Positions 23,001-34,630 of a stretch of DNA of 64,000 nt are shown here, one piece after another. The stretch is taken from positions 8,246,001-8,310,000 of the forward strand of contig CM075940.1 in assembly GCA_038030265.1 (NCBI GenBank). Direction: 5' to 3'. Positions within the stretch are counted from its first letter, which is position 1; the number at the start of each line of letters is the position of its first letter. The notes under the pieces were generated by a model. It did no database searches, was not told where the DNA came from, and was given only the letters and a program-made list of their open reading frames with translations. A program made the translations under genes and the position numbers. Source of the stretch: Corythucha ciliata. Taxonomy: Eukaryota > Arthropoda > Insecta > Hemiptera > Tingidae.

Positions 23001-26000
23001 TCGGGTACCGAAAAAGCAAGCCTTTGAGACCTTAATTAACACGACCCAATTCCTCTCACAGAACGTATCTATGGACAGAGTGGTTACAGCTCAAGCTGTA
23101 TAAGACCGCTGCCCGCTTTCCACCACTACAAACACCCGTAGCCACCGTCAAAAATGTTCTTATACATTCATTATTAACAACAGATGGAAACATTTAAGAA
23201 GTGGTGTCGTCAGCGAAAAAAAAGGGGGGGAAATATTGGCTAACCAACCGAAGGGGTGGGGAGAGACGCTCTCCGCCGATCAAAAGCTTCACTTTAGCGC
23301 GGTTCTAAAATGTCGGATCTGAGCTGGGGGGGGGGGGGCAAATGTTTCGCGTTTAAACGCTTTGCCTCAGCATAACCACTTGATCGCTTACAACAGTCAT
23401 GAAATATTGCGCGGCTGACTGGCAGAGTCAATAAAAAAGGCTCGATTTTATTGTTTCATACTCGTCAGTGTAATGACAAAGCGTGTCAATTTAAATAAGA
23501 TTTCTCTGTTCAAAGGAGAAAGGATCCCAAGGAATTAATGAATATTTACTGCATACTCATCATAGTGACTAATGAACACCCAAAGTTGTAATTTCTTGAT
23601 TTAAATGACTGGTAACGGAATATAGTTAATGGTAGCGTGTGGAGTTTTTATTTGTTTGTTTTTTTCCAAATCCTTTCTTTATAATTATAATCCCCTTCTC
23701 TCTTTCACTCTCCTCCCTACTACCCTAAACCCTAGTCTTTTTTTCCTGGGCGACGCTATCCACGTTTCTGAAGTGGCAAGGGCCAGACTTCCCTCCTGTT
23801 TGTTTTAGGGCTCAATCGCTATTCAGACCCTTTTTACTCCTCTTTTCACTAAAACCTTCTTCTTATACAATCCGTGCGTGAGTCCCATGCAATTCATAAC
23901 TTTACTGGCTTCGTCCTCCCTCTGACGATCTTTAAACTCAGTGCTTGATGCACAATGAAACCCCTTAAAAATACTGTGGTTTCTTCAAAGTTAAAAATGT
24001 GTCGAAATCTTCTTTTAATGCCGCCGGTATTAGGATCTCTTCATATAAGGCTCACTGAGGTTTTTGTGAGAAGGTTGTCGAGGTTTTTTTCTCTCTCTCT
24101 CTTTCTTCTGGTTTTAAAAGTTTTTCTCCTGGCTTGAAAATTGGTCGGATTGACATGTTAAAAAAGAGAGTAGATCCGTAGTGACAACCCACCTGGGGAT
24201 ATTTAACAATAAGTTCGACCGACCGAAATGATTTGACGTGTTTACGGAAGAAGCTCGGGCTCTCTTTGAACTCACTCAAGCCTCATTGACTACTTCGCTT
24301 CATTCATCCCTTAAGAACCCCAAGTACCCTTACCCCCCCCCCCAACAGCCCCGCGAGGCACACGGTTTCCATGAAGAAAATTTAAAAAAAAAGAAGATAA
24401 GTTTGTTAGAATCTTGAAATGCGAAGAAAATATTTAGCGCGCGGGGATAATGTGTCAACCCGAACTTGAAAACATTCAAACGAGAGGAGTATCATGGTTT
24501 CATATCAAGTGTTCTTCCCACTGAGTGGCTTGTGGCAAAGACGTCTCTTATCACCGCACCTCTTACCCGCACAGCGCCCCTTAGCATTTAATTCCTTCAT
24601 ATAAAAATATTCTTCCCTCTTCCTTCAAATTTTGAGAGATCTGGTGGCTAAAAGGACGAGAATAAAAAAATAAAAGGAGTACCCCGACCCCTCTTTTCAC
24701 ATATAATTTAATCAAATTATTCCCCTAGCGAAATAATCAATTGAGCAAACAAAGTGACGAGGAACCTATCTGGACAAAGTGTTTGCAAAGAATAGACACT
24801 CGAAGCTGATTGACGTTATTAAATTAAATTTATTGCGCATTCATTTTTGATATTTTAGAAGTTTTGTGCTCAATATTTTGGTAACTCTGAATTTTGGGTA
24901 ACAGTAACGCTTAAATAGTTGTACAATGTACACCCTAGTTGTACTAATAAGTGTCAAGTACCTGTTGTGAGAGACTATAAGATAGTTAGCTGCTGGGTTT
25001 TCGGTGTTGTGTAGGATGAGGGGGGGTAGTGGGGGTATAGGTGGATCAAGGCCACCCTGAAATTTAAAAAAAAAAAAGAAGAAAAGTTCAATGAACAGTT
25101 GAGCTTTGATTTTACCCGCCCCCTCTCATCATCCAACAACCACACCGGTGGGGAGGGGGACCCCCCAAATATTGCAACTAAGCATCTTCTTTTGTGCTTT
25201 ATACTTGGCGAAGACGAGAGAAACCTTCACCGGTAGTGACAAATACTATGTAAAAGAAAAGGAGAAGCTAAAGTAAACAGATGTCAACTTAATAGTTGGT
25301 GGGAGAGAAGGGACTGAACAAACAGGGGAATGTTGATTTAAAGTGGACCCCACTCGCCCGCAAACACCCTCTGTCCTCACTGTCGCACGTTCACTCCCTA
25401 CCAAAGCTGTATTTAAACTTTTACTTTCCATTTTCGTGGGACACCTAGTCTTCTTCTTTTTACGGGACACAAGTCCAAAGGGAGGGATATTTTTCCCCCT
25501 CCCTTTGAAAAAATAAAGTTTTTTTTCTTCTTCAACTGGACGTTGAAAATTCGATAACAAACAACGATTCATCGCTCGGCACGTTTTAATCTAGTACTGT
25601 AAGTAAGAACAGGAAGATGCGATAGAGATAGGGCACATCGGAACGCCTCGAACAATACGGGCAGTAACAAGGGCTTAGAATGAGGGCGAAACCTATTCAA
25701 ACGTTCACCGTCCCCTTTCTCTTTACTCCGATGTCCAAAAGATTTCCGGTGTGCAACGCATATGCCTCAAAAAATGGTCTCTATATTTTATTTATTTATT
25801 ATTTTTTAAATTGTTTTACTCACCCACCCCCCACAAATCCAACGCTCATTAAAAGTAGACAACGTCGGATAAAATAGGATGAGCACAATGGGGGTGATCC
25901 AGGTAAAAATAGAATTGGCCTTTTTTAATATCGTCATAGTGATGGGGTGGGATGCCCAGGGGTTGATTCAAAGACCCAATGGGAGGCTGAACAAACTGTT

Positions 26001-26990
26001 GCCTTCTTTACCTGAACTGAAAACAGCTCACACAACATTGCACCTCCATAATCCATTTTATCCAGTCCCTTGAACTTTTTCATTAGATACCCATAGAAGG
26101 CCCACCCATTTCCAAGTTATTAAACACGTTACTTTAAAGAACATTTTTCTAATTTTAATAGTTTAAAAAAAAAGTTGAGAAAATCTTAGCGAAAGAATCC
26201 CCCCTCCCCCAAGAAAATTTCGTATGCGAGAATCAAGTACTTCCTAAAATTATACGTTCAAATTTTCATGAGCAGGGAGAGGAACCGGCGTAATCTCCTT
26301 TTCTCTTTCCTAATCCGCTTGACTAAAAATTACCTTAATCAGCTTATGTGCTTGAAAAGTTCTCACCGACTATCACCACCTCAGTACAAAACGTCTTTGT
26401 GCGACGAAAAAAGTTCCAAATCGAGCTTACATGGCACTGTTTACTCGTTCCACCACCGCTGCAGCTCAACCCACGCACCGGGTACAAACATGCAGACAGC
26501 GTGTCCAGATTGAGCTATTTCGCGGCTTAAAATGGAGGAAAATGCTAAAGAGTGACTTGTGCGAATGAAATAAACGAGTATAAATAATATAATAAACGAA
26601 ACTACTTCCCCTAAATGTATCCAAGGACTATGTAAAATGCAAGGGTTCTTGGAGGAGTTTCACTCATGTATTGGAGTTCCTGATGGTGTTGGGGGGGGGG
26701 GGAGGATTCTAGATTACAGTGTACCCAAAAAGCTCAGTTTTCACAGACCAGACTGGCCGATACTGGCCAAAGTGTTTTTCGGGAAAGAAAATCATTAGAT
26801 GTGTGGCAGAAAATTATCGTTCCCGGGGGCTCAATTTGCGTTTAACTAAGCAGGAGTAGAGGGGGGGGGGGTAAACACGATCTCGAGTCGGCCACTTAAC
26901 TATTTACTCAACTAGCGGCAAATTTACCGGTTTTTTGACCAATAACCAGGGCGACAAATAGCCGAAACTGAAAGAGACCCGGACCCAGTG

Positions 26991-27660
26991 GCGGACGTAC
27001 ACCTATCGGGGCCCGGGGCGGGTATCTCTAATGAGGCCCCTTATTGGTCTCTACTCAGGGAATACAATTTTTACGTAGCGTTGAATTATGGCTTTTTCTC
27101 AAGTTTACCTCGAACTAGCATTTTTTCTGAATTTTATTCGTGAAGTAGCGATTTTGCTCAGCCATGAATTCTAATTAATAGTTTTAGCCGTGGACTTGCC
27201 CCGAGAACAGCTCATTAGCGTTTTCCCTCAATTTCAGCCGTTAAAGGGCTACTCTAAAATACGGATAACTGCATTTTCTCAATTTTAGCTGAGGTCGATT
27301 GTTTTTTTTTCCAATTTGGGACGCGAACTAGAGTTTTTTCGAACATTTTAGTTGAGTTATTTGCCGTAAGAAAAGCACATTAGCGCGTCCCTTTATTACA
27401 GCCGCCTAAGGAACTATAAAAACTGGGGATTAGAGTATTTTTTCTAATTTAGCCACGAAGTTGCCTCCAGAAGCCGTGAATTAGTGCTTTTCTCAACTTT
27501 AGCAGAGGACTAGTTTCCAAAACAGCAAATAGCGATTTTTTTCTGTCACTCCCGCGAAGGTGCACCTGGGATTTCACGAATTGGTGTAGTTTTCTTAAAT
27601 TTAGCGTCAAGCGAGGGCCTTGGCCAGCCTTATCCTGACAAGTTGCACCGGACATAATTA
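26991..27660 (+). repeat. 30-bp-core repeat element, short copy
   Basis: Begins CAGTGGCGGACGTACACC and GAGGCCCCTTATTGGTCTCT, a head shared with 37,497. It continues into degenerate repeats of AATTAGCG plus TTTTTCTCAATTTTAGCC. The distal segment (ACTAGTTTCCAAAACAGC) matches the 39.2-kb copy. Non-coding. Confidence 0.7.
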
Positions 27661-27935
27661 TATTGACCCCGTTGGGTTTAGTTGGTTGGGTTATAGGTGA
27701 CCTTGGTCACCTGATTAAGATGCACCAGGATGCGATATGGCAAGGATTTTACGGGAGCGTGGTCATATTCGTACGGGTTCGTTCCTGATGCCTGTGCCTT
27801 GGGCTGGCCTGACACGAGTGAGGTGGCACTGGGTCCTTCATTACCGAGCCAGGCCTTCCTTGGGGCCCCGCATATAGCTCAGAAAAGGAAGAGAAGTGAA
27901 AAAAAAGGAAAGCACTTCTGAGGATGAAGCTCCAC

Positions 27936-28141
27936 TGTGGTTTGGAGATTTTTGTGGTTTGGAGATTTTTGTGGTTTGGAGCTTTTTGTGGTTGGACCTT
28001 TACTGTGGTTGGACCTTTCCTGTGGTTAGAGCTTTGGTGTGGTTGGAGCTTTGCTGGGGTTGGACCTTTGCTGTGGTTGGACCTTTACTGTCATTGCACC
28101 GGCTTTGTGGTTGGAGCTTTACTGTGGTTTGGAGCTTAGCT
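27936..28141 (+). repeat. 17-bp minisatellite, about 12 units
   Basis: Units such as TGTGGTTGGACCTTTAC, TGTGGTTGGAGCTTTGC and TGTGGTTTGGAGATTTT follow head to tail at 17-bp steps with few indels. Because 17 is not a multiple of three, the long open frames through it cycle through all frames and are not evidence of a gene. Confidence 0.92.
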
Positions 28142-28699
28142 GTGTTGATAAACAACCCGGTCTCGGGTCATCCCACTTTGCACGGAGATTGTCTTCTTAA
28201 TCGCACAATGGAAAAGGATCGCATTATTTGACCACCCAGGCGCAGGACACAAACGTCCTGCAATTGAACTCATAAACAAATAAAATAGGAGAAAATCGAA
28301 GAAATTTTTTCATCGCCTGTCTTGTAAATATTTGACAACACAGAAAGGTACACTAAAACAGTGTTTGTGATAGAGGGGAGGGGGGCCGTGAAAAGGCGCC
28401 ATTAAGTTCCATCGCTGCACGAATATTCTCGCAGTGACCCTGGCGTTGGGCTCAACCTCAAGCATGAGTAATTTAATTTGACTCTTTCTTCACACTCTCT
28501 CATTTTTTGTGCTTCCTTCGCCCATGCAGCCCATCCCTTTGACAGTTTCTTATTCATTTATTTTTACTTTATTTTTCATTTATTTATTTATGTACGGGAA
28601 ACTGACCAGATGACCTGCACTGTGGGGCCCATGTAGACATAACGTCTCAATAGAAGGTATCAGCCTTATTCACTAAGAATGAGAGACGCTCTTTGAGTC

Positions 28700-29205
28700 A
28701 CCGACATATTAGTGGGCGGAAAAATTGGCGGGTGCGGTAATGGAAGGGATTCCTGCACCCATCAGTATGTCCGTTGTGTATCGGACAAATTGGTGTGCGA
28801 TCATATTGGTGGATCGGGGAAAACTCCCTCGACCACCAATTTGTCCGAAATACTTTGGACATATTGGTGGGGCGGTCATATTGGTGGGAGAAGCCACCAA
28901 TTTGTCCATGGTGTATTGGACAAATTGGAGGGCCACCAATATGGCCTGAATCGGCTTCGGACAAAGTGGTTGTCCACCAGGAATTCGATTTCATCTGAAA
29001 ATATCTTGAGCATCCCTATCAAATTTGACAAATGAAACAAAGAACCTCGGCTGGTTTCTGATGTATTTATTTCAGAAAAACCTAGCGAACTTAAAATCAT
29101 AGTAAACGTGAGTGAGGCTCACGCCGAACACGGTGGTTGGGACTATGGACATATTGGTGGGTGCTGGAATTCCTTCCATTATCGCACCCACCAATTTGTC
29201 TGGAC
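28700..29205. repeat. Cluster of alternating inverted 14-bp motifs
   Basis: About 13-15 copies of GGACAWATTGGTGG or its complement CCACCAATWTGTCC are packed in two blocks, 28,703-28,980 and 29,147-29,203, on alternating strands at 15-45 bp spacing. The distal block is a compact hairpin and is an inverted copy of the first part of the proximal block, which also shares a TGGAAGG segment. See findings. Confidence 0.8.
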
Positions 29206-30276
29206 CCCGGTAAAAGGGAAGCTCATCCATGACATGTCACCATAATAATGCGCTAAGAATTGTGTCTATTATTTAGTTGGTACCTCTTACGATTAGCACA
29301 GAGCAACTCGATTTGAACCTTTTTTCGATCTCCAATGCAATATTTTCCCATTAAACCTTGACCATTATTTTTGGCTGAATCAAGAAACTGATGCGATTTT
29401 TGAAGCTTTGGCTTTTGTTTTATAGATTTCAAGACGCTTAGAAATGAAGCTTTCACTGAATAGGGACCGCAATTTCCGTTGTAACTGTTTTAATGGGCTA
29501 CAAAAAATGAATCAAGTGACCTACGACGTTTTGATACAGAATCGAACCCCCCCCCCCTTCCGAACATGTTTTTGCCTATTTTTGGAGAGGATTTTTAAGG
29601 GAGAAAAACATCGAGCTAAAAATAAAATAAAATCATAACTTCAGCGTTATGGTTGAGTAAGGCTTGTCGCCCTCGCCCGTGGGAGAGAAGCTCTGGGAGA
29701 GAGAGAGAGAAAAAAAATGTTCAGTAGCACTGCGAACGAGGTCGCTTAATGATTATCTTCCTCGACCTCTCCATCCTTTTCTCATTCCATGACTCCACGT
29801 TTTATTTTCTCTTGTATATTTTATAAGTATACCTTGTGATTCAATTTGCTTTCATTTTATCCATCATTTTTACTACAATCTCCCCCCCCCCCTAACTCTC
29901 TTCGAAGGTATCTGAAGTTACGTGTAATGAGTTTCAAAATATGGAAAAAGGAGGTGGGAGAGAAACAAGGCTGGTAATGTGATTTTGATGAAATAATATC
30001 TGACTGAAACATTCTATCTGCATCATTAAACGATTTAGAAGGTGGAACTGCTATATATATATACATATATATACCCAAGGAGAAAGAAACACGCGGCCTT
30101 GTACAGTGAAATGATATGTACATATAGGACTCGGTTTCAGCCACGGAGATTCGGATATGGGAACAAGAAAAACCTTTGGTCAGTATCAGGGGCGTGCCCG
30201 GACATTTTTCAATGAAGACTCTTCTTCCCCTGTTGGACTTTTAGGGAGGGATGAGGCCCATGGTGGAAAAAAGTAA

Positions 30277-30828
30277 AGCCCGGTGCACACGGTGCCTGTT
30301 TTCCTGCCTGTTTTCACCCAGGCAGGTTTCTCCGCTTGGAAGCGTGCCTGCTGGCGTGCATGAAGTGTTCACAGGGTGATTTTTTCTTGCTTAGCAGCCA
30401 CCCATCAACCACCTCCTTCACAGCCTTCTTCGAACTTTTTCTTCTAGAAGGTCGCTCTCGTTCATAACCATTTTGATACTGTGTTTGATTTTTGATATCC
30501 TGCGTTAGCGTTTTTCCTTTCTCGTTTTGGTTTTGTTTTCCTTATATTATTTTTTCGTACCTACGTACAAACTCGTGAAGGCTGTACAGGTATAGCCCTA
30601 CTGGAAATAGAAACCTTCAGAGTCGAGCCACAACGTCGAGCCCTCTGATTGGCTGTTGGTAAAAACAGCCAGGCAGGTCGGCCAGAAAAATAGAACCGCT
30701 TCTATCTTGAGAAACAGGCACAGCTCCCTCCGAATGACGTCACTTTCATGCACGGGGGCATGCGTCTTACCATTTCATGAAACATGCATCGAGCGGGGCA
30801 GGAAAACAGGCACCTTGTGCACCGGGCT
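30277..30828. mobile_element. PIF/Harbinger-type MITE with TAA duplication
   Basis: A 552-bp element. The left end is AGCCCGGTGCACACGGTGCC and the right end in reverse complement is AGCCCGGTGCACAAGGTGCC, with inverted repeats of about 33 bp. TAA flanks both sides (30,274-30,276 and 30,829-30,831), the 3-bp target typical of PIF/Harbinger. There is no transposase. The termini differ from those of the full element at 51,618, so it belongs to another subfamily. Confidence 0.85.
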
Positions 30829-30958
30829 TAAGTTTGCCCGCGAATCAGAGCCCGCAGGACTTTTGGACCTAAAAGTGACCCCACGACAAGATCTTGCATG
30901 GAGTAACGAGTATCTAAGGCCACGGGAGGACCCCAGAGAGCGGTCAGGGGGGGGGGAT

Positions 30959-31071
30959 CATGAAGGGGTGTAAAATGAAATAACACTGGATGTATCCATG
31001 TAAGTGACAACCATTTCAATTGTGATAGGATAACACCGCTGTGTTAAAATTATAACACCCGTTCGTACTTG
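30959..31071. mobile_element. Short palindromic MITE, family A copy 3
   Basis: Carries the family core AATTGTGATAGGATAACACC and right end GTTCGTACTTG followed by a C run. The left terminus is more diverged than in the copies at 2951 and 5432. Confidence 0.7.
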
Positions 31072-32034
31072 CCCCCCCCAGGATTTTCGGCATAATGGGC
31101 GACCTCCCCATCACCTAAATACCGCGGCTTTTGAGGCCTCAACTTTAAAGGCTGACATTACGCGTCTGTTTAGAGCTCTTACGACTTATTTTTGGTCGCC
31201 CTCGTACCACGAAAAACCCTCAACTGCTTTTTAGTAACATGGGCTATTCCAAAACTGAACGTTTTACTTCAATGTTCCCTACGGGAATGGAAGTATGGTG
31301 TTGTGAAAAAAATCGAGTCCGAGCTGACTTCACATTCTTGATGTACAACCTCAGAAAAGTTGAAAAAAGTGGTTTTCGGCATACCGTTGGTCTGTCTGTC
31401 GCTTTTTTTTCGATAAATTGCATGAAAATGAAAACCTGGCTATTTCTTGGTATGAGAAGCACAAATCTGGCCTTTGTTTTGAAAAAAAAAATGTATCGGA
31501 CATGTTCCCTCTATACCGAAATGTCGTTTTTAGATGTAACTTCAAAACAAGTGATTCCATTCCATAATTTTTCAAATATTTTTTTCGGATTCCTCGTGAA
31601 ATTTCCTTGCGAATTGTTCACAATATTGCCGAAAAAATGCAACTTTTTTTGAAGCCAAATTCGTAATTTTTAGCGCAAAAGGACCAATAGCACAAAACAA
31701 CGGCCGAAATTGCAAAAAAGCGGCGCGAGAGCCCCTCTGTATCTTAATTGCAAATATCTGTACCCAAAAAAAACTGAGATTAAGCGAAAATTGTGGGAGG
31801 AGTAGGATTTCGCGTGACTACGTCAAAAATTATATGGCACAGAATTTATAGGTCACAAGTGGTCGAGAAAAAAATGCTAACTCTGAAAATGCTACCTCTT
31901 CAGAGGTAAATTTTTGGCAGCCCATAAACCGAAATGTTTTGGCACTTCTTTTAGTTTCTTCTAAATATCCCGAAAATGAGTCACTTTCGAGGAAAATCTT
32001 CACTCATAAAACGTATTGAGCATTAAATTTCCTG

Positions 32035-32713
32035 TAACTTTCGTATGTAAAGTAGTTTTCCACGATGAATTTGGAACAGGCTACAGCCTTACGAAATTTG
32101 TCTAAATGGTCGAAGGTCCTAAAATCGCCTGTTTTCGACCCAAGTATACTCATTGTGCTTCACTTGGGACAATTTTGTAACATTTTTGTGTGATTTTTTG
32201 GTATGAAAGAACGAAGACGAATGATTGAACGAGGATTGAAAATTGAGTGACGACTGATGGTTATAGTCGTTGATGGATAATGGTCGGTAATTGAAGATTA
32301 TGGTCGATGTGGACTGAGGGTTGATTATTGCGACGCCGAATTTTATATTTAGAGTTCTGGACATTTTGGTGTTTGAGGAATGAAGACTGCAGGATTGATG
32401 ATTCAGGGATTGCGTGGAGGACCACACGATAATTCCATGTTTCCGTTTTTGGCGTTCATCAATAATGCATACGAAAAAAATCAACAAGAAAAATTCCATG
32501 GACGTATCAATTTTTTCAGTGCTCCGACCCCGACCCGGTTAAAAGGATCATGGGCGCGCGGGTTTGATTTCACATTTCTCGGCTTGAGGCCGTGTTTCGG
32601 GCTGAAAACAGGCGATTTTAGGACCTTCGACCATTTTAGAACAACAATTTCGAAAGGCTGAAGCCCCTTCCATATTCGTCGTGGAAAATTACTTTACATA
32701 CAAAAGTTTTATT
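32035..32713. repeat. Long inverted repeat, arms about 110 bp
   Basis: The left arm 32,035-32,143 and right arm 32,601-32,713 are reverse complements at roughly four matches in five. Shared blocks include CAGGCGATTTTAGGACCTTC and a TTTACATAC segment. The interior carries the GGAGGACCACACGATAATTC block shared with 12,964. It is probably a non-autonomous transposon or fold-back element; no target duplication was identified. Confidence 0.7.
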
Positions 32714-34498
32714 CAAGCAGGGACTCTCAACTAAACGTTGCGTACATTTCATAGTTTGAAAAACAAACAGGAAAAAACGATAAATTAATGACAAGAATGG
32801 AAATTATCTGCAATCATTATTTCTAAATACGTGAGGCATTGAAAGCCCCGCAAAAACGATCTGCCAGTCAATGATGATGATTCAGTAAAATTATACAAAT
32901 CAGTGTAGCCCTTTCATTTCGAGTTTTAAAAAGGCGCTCACATTTCCCAACGTGTCAGGCATTTTGTATCTCCGAGACAAACCATCTTTGATCTTACGGG
33001 GGCTACGAACGGAATTAAATCTTCCGGCATGGGTAAAAGGCAATTTGAAAACAATTGAATCCTTGAGAGTGAAGGGCGATAATGTGTTCCTGTCACCAGA
33101 CAGATTCGGTTGGTCTACACAATAATGTGACTCTGTGGAGTCTTCAGTTATTCAAAGAAATGTGTTTTACTTCTCACAATAAAACAATAATTCGAGGAAG
33201 AAAACAAGGCAAGAAGGGGGGGGGGAAGTAAAAGTAGTGTTTTTCCAAGCTGATGAAAGGAGGAATAGAAAACAGTCAGTTCGGGGGATTGTGGGGGAGG
33301 ATTCAAGCATGCGACAATCTAGTTAGAAAGTGAAGAGTAATCGGACGAAATAATTCACCTCCCCGCAAAATAGCTAGCTTAAATGTTTCCCTCTCTAAAA
33401 AGACAAAATCAAATCAGCCGTAGGGCGATTAGCCTCGACTTGTTCCACGGTTGTCGAGGGCTCAAACTCCTCCTCTTTTTCGCCCCTTCTTTTCAAAGTC
33501 TATAGTCGTCTCTGTCACATTAAAGAACCCACTCATTGTCTCGCTTTTAGTGAAAGGGAGAGATGTTACCAGCTTAATCCGTTTATTTTGGGTCGCGTAG
33601 CCCAATCAAAACAGCAAATCGTCACTTTGACACTTTTTTAACGGTTAAATGAGGGGGGAGGGGAGGCTTGATAGTATTCCTCTCAGCCTCTCAGGGATGC
33701 AGCTTTAAACGTCTGCGTCAAGTGTGGTTATCAATTATTTATCATCACAGTAGGAATTAAGGAAATTCGGTGGTCACGGCATTTGAGTCCGCAAAACTGT
33801 TATAGAAAACAGGTTCTTAGAAAGACCGTGAAGCTCAATTTTTTGTGTTCAATATGGCTCGAGCGTCGGAAAATGACGACGCACACGCAATCATATTGAA
33901 TGTGCAAATACCACTTTTTTTTCAAGATTTTTTATTTCTGGACAGCAGTAAGCTGAAATTACCTGGCTATCACGATACTCATTTCTACGGTTTGATCGTG
34001 GTATCGAAAGCCGTTGAAAAATATTTTTTCAAACTTTAAAAACCTTTTGAACGACCAAGCCAGTTTTAAAGAGAAAGAGAGAGAGAGAAAAAAATTTGGA
34101 CCTAACCGCGGGAGGGGGAAAAAAATCCGGAAGCATAAAAGTCTGCGTCTGACTTGAATGCCTTCCGCCCGTGCTGATGACAACCATGATTCATTTTTAC
34201 CCTCTTGGTCCAAACCAACACCCTTTTTAAACATTTACCCTCCCCCACCCCCAGACAACAGCCACTATGCATTTCCCACCATTTTAGAGTGATAAGACTA
34301 ATTGCATTTAGTTCAAGCACGTAATGTGAATTCCTTTTTTTTTTATTTGCCCTTTCGAATCGTTGGTGACTCCGAATTAATTACTAACAAAATGGGGACA
34401 AGCCCGTCAGCGAAATAAGCCGTTCGCTGAATAAATATGTGTTTCCGATTGTTCTTTCTTCGGTTAATAGTAAACTACCGTTGATGGTTACGTCTTCT

Positions 34499-34630
34499 GG
34501 GGCCTTATTCTGACCGGTAGTGAAAAAATGCCGCAAGCGGGATCCAAGGACGCCGAATAAGAAATAACATTATCCCGCCGTAGCAACCGCTTTTTGCGGC
34601 ATTTTCACACGGCTTCGGAATACGGCCCCT
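34499..34630. mobile_element. Palindromic MITE
   Basis: The left arm GGGGCCTTATTCTGACCGGT pairs with the right arm, which in reverse complement reads GGGGCCGTATTCCGAAGCCG. Both arms continue into TGAAAAATGCCGCAA-like sequence. CTG lies immediately outside on both sides and may be a 3-bp target duplication, but this is uncertain. Confidence 0.65.

Noticed and set aside
27896..28231. Long open frames rich in Trp, Gly and Val through the 17-bp repeat.
   Set aside because: They arise because the minisatellite unit lacks stop codons in all three frames. No start context or homology.
28690..29205. CRISPR-like regularly spaced repeats.
   Set aside because: Copies alternate strand with irregular 15-45 bp spacing, and the genome is eukaryotic with no cas genes.
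31239..31652. 137-codon plus-strand open frame.
   Set aside because: Lies in decayed repeat sequence, is Phe/Lys-rich from T/A runs and has no recognisable domain.
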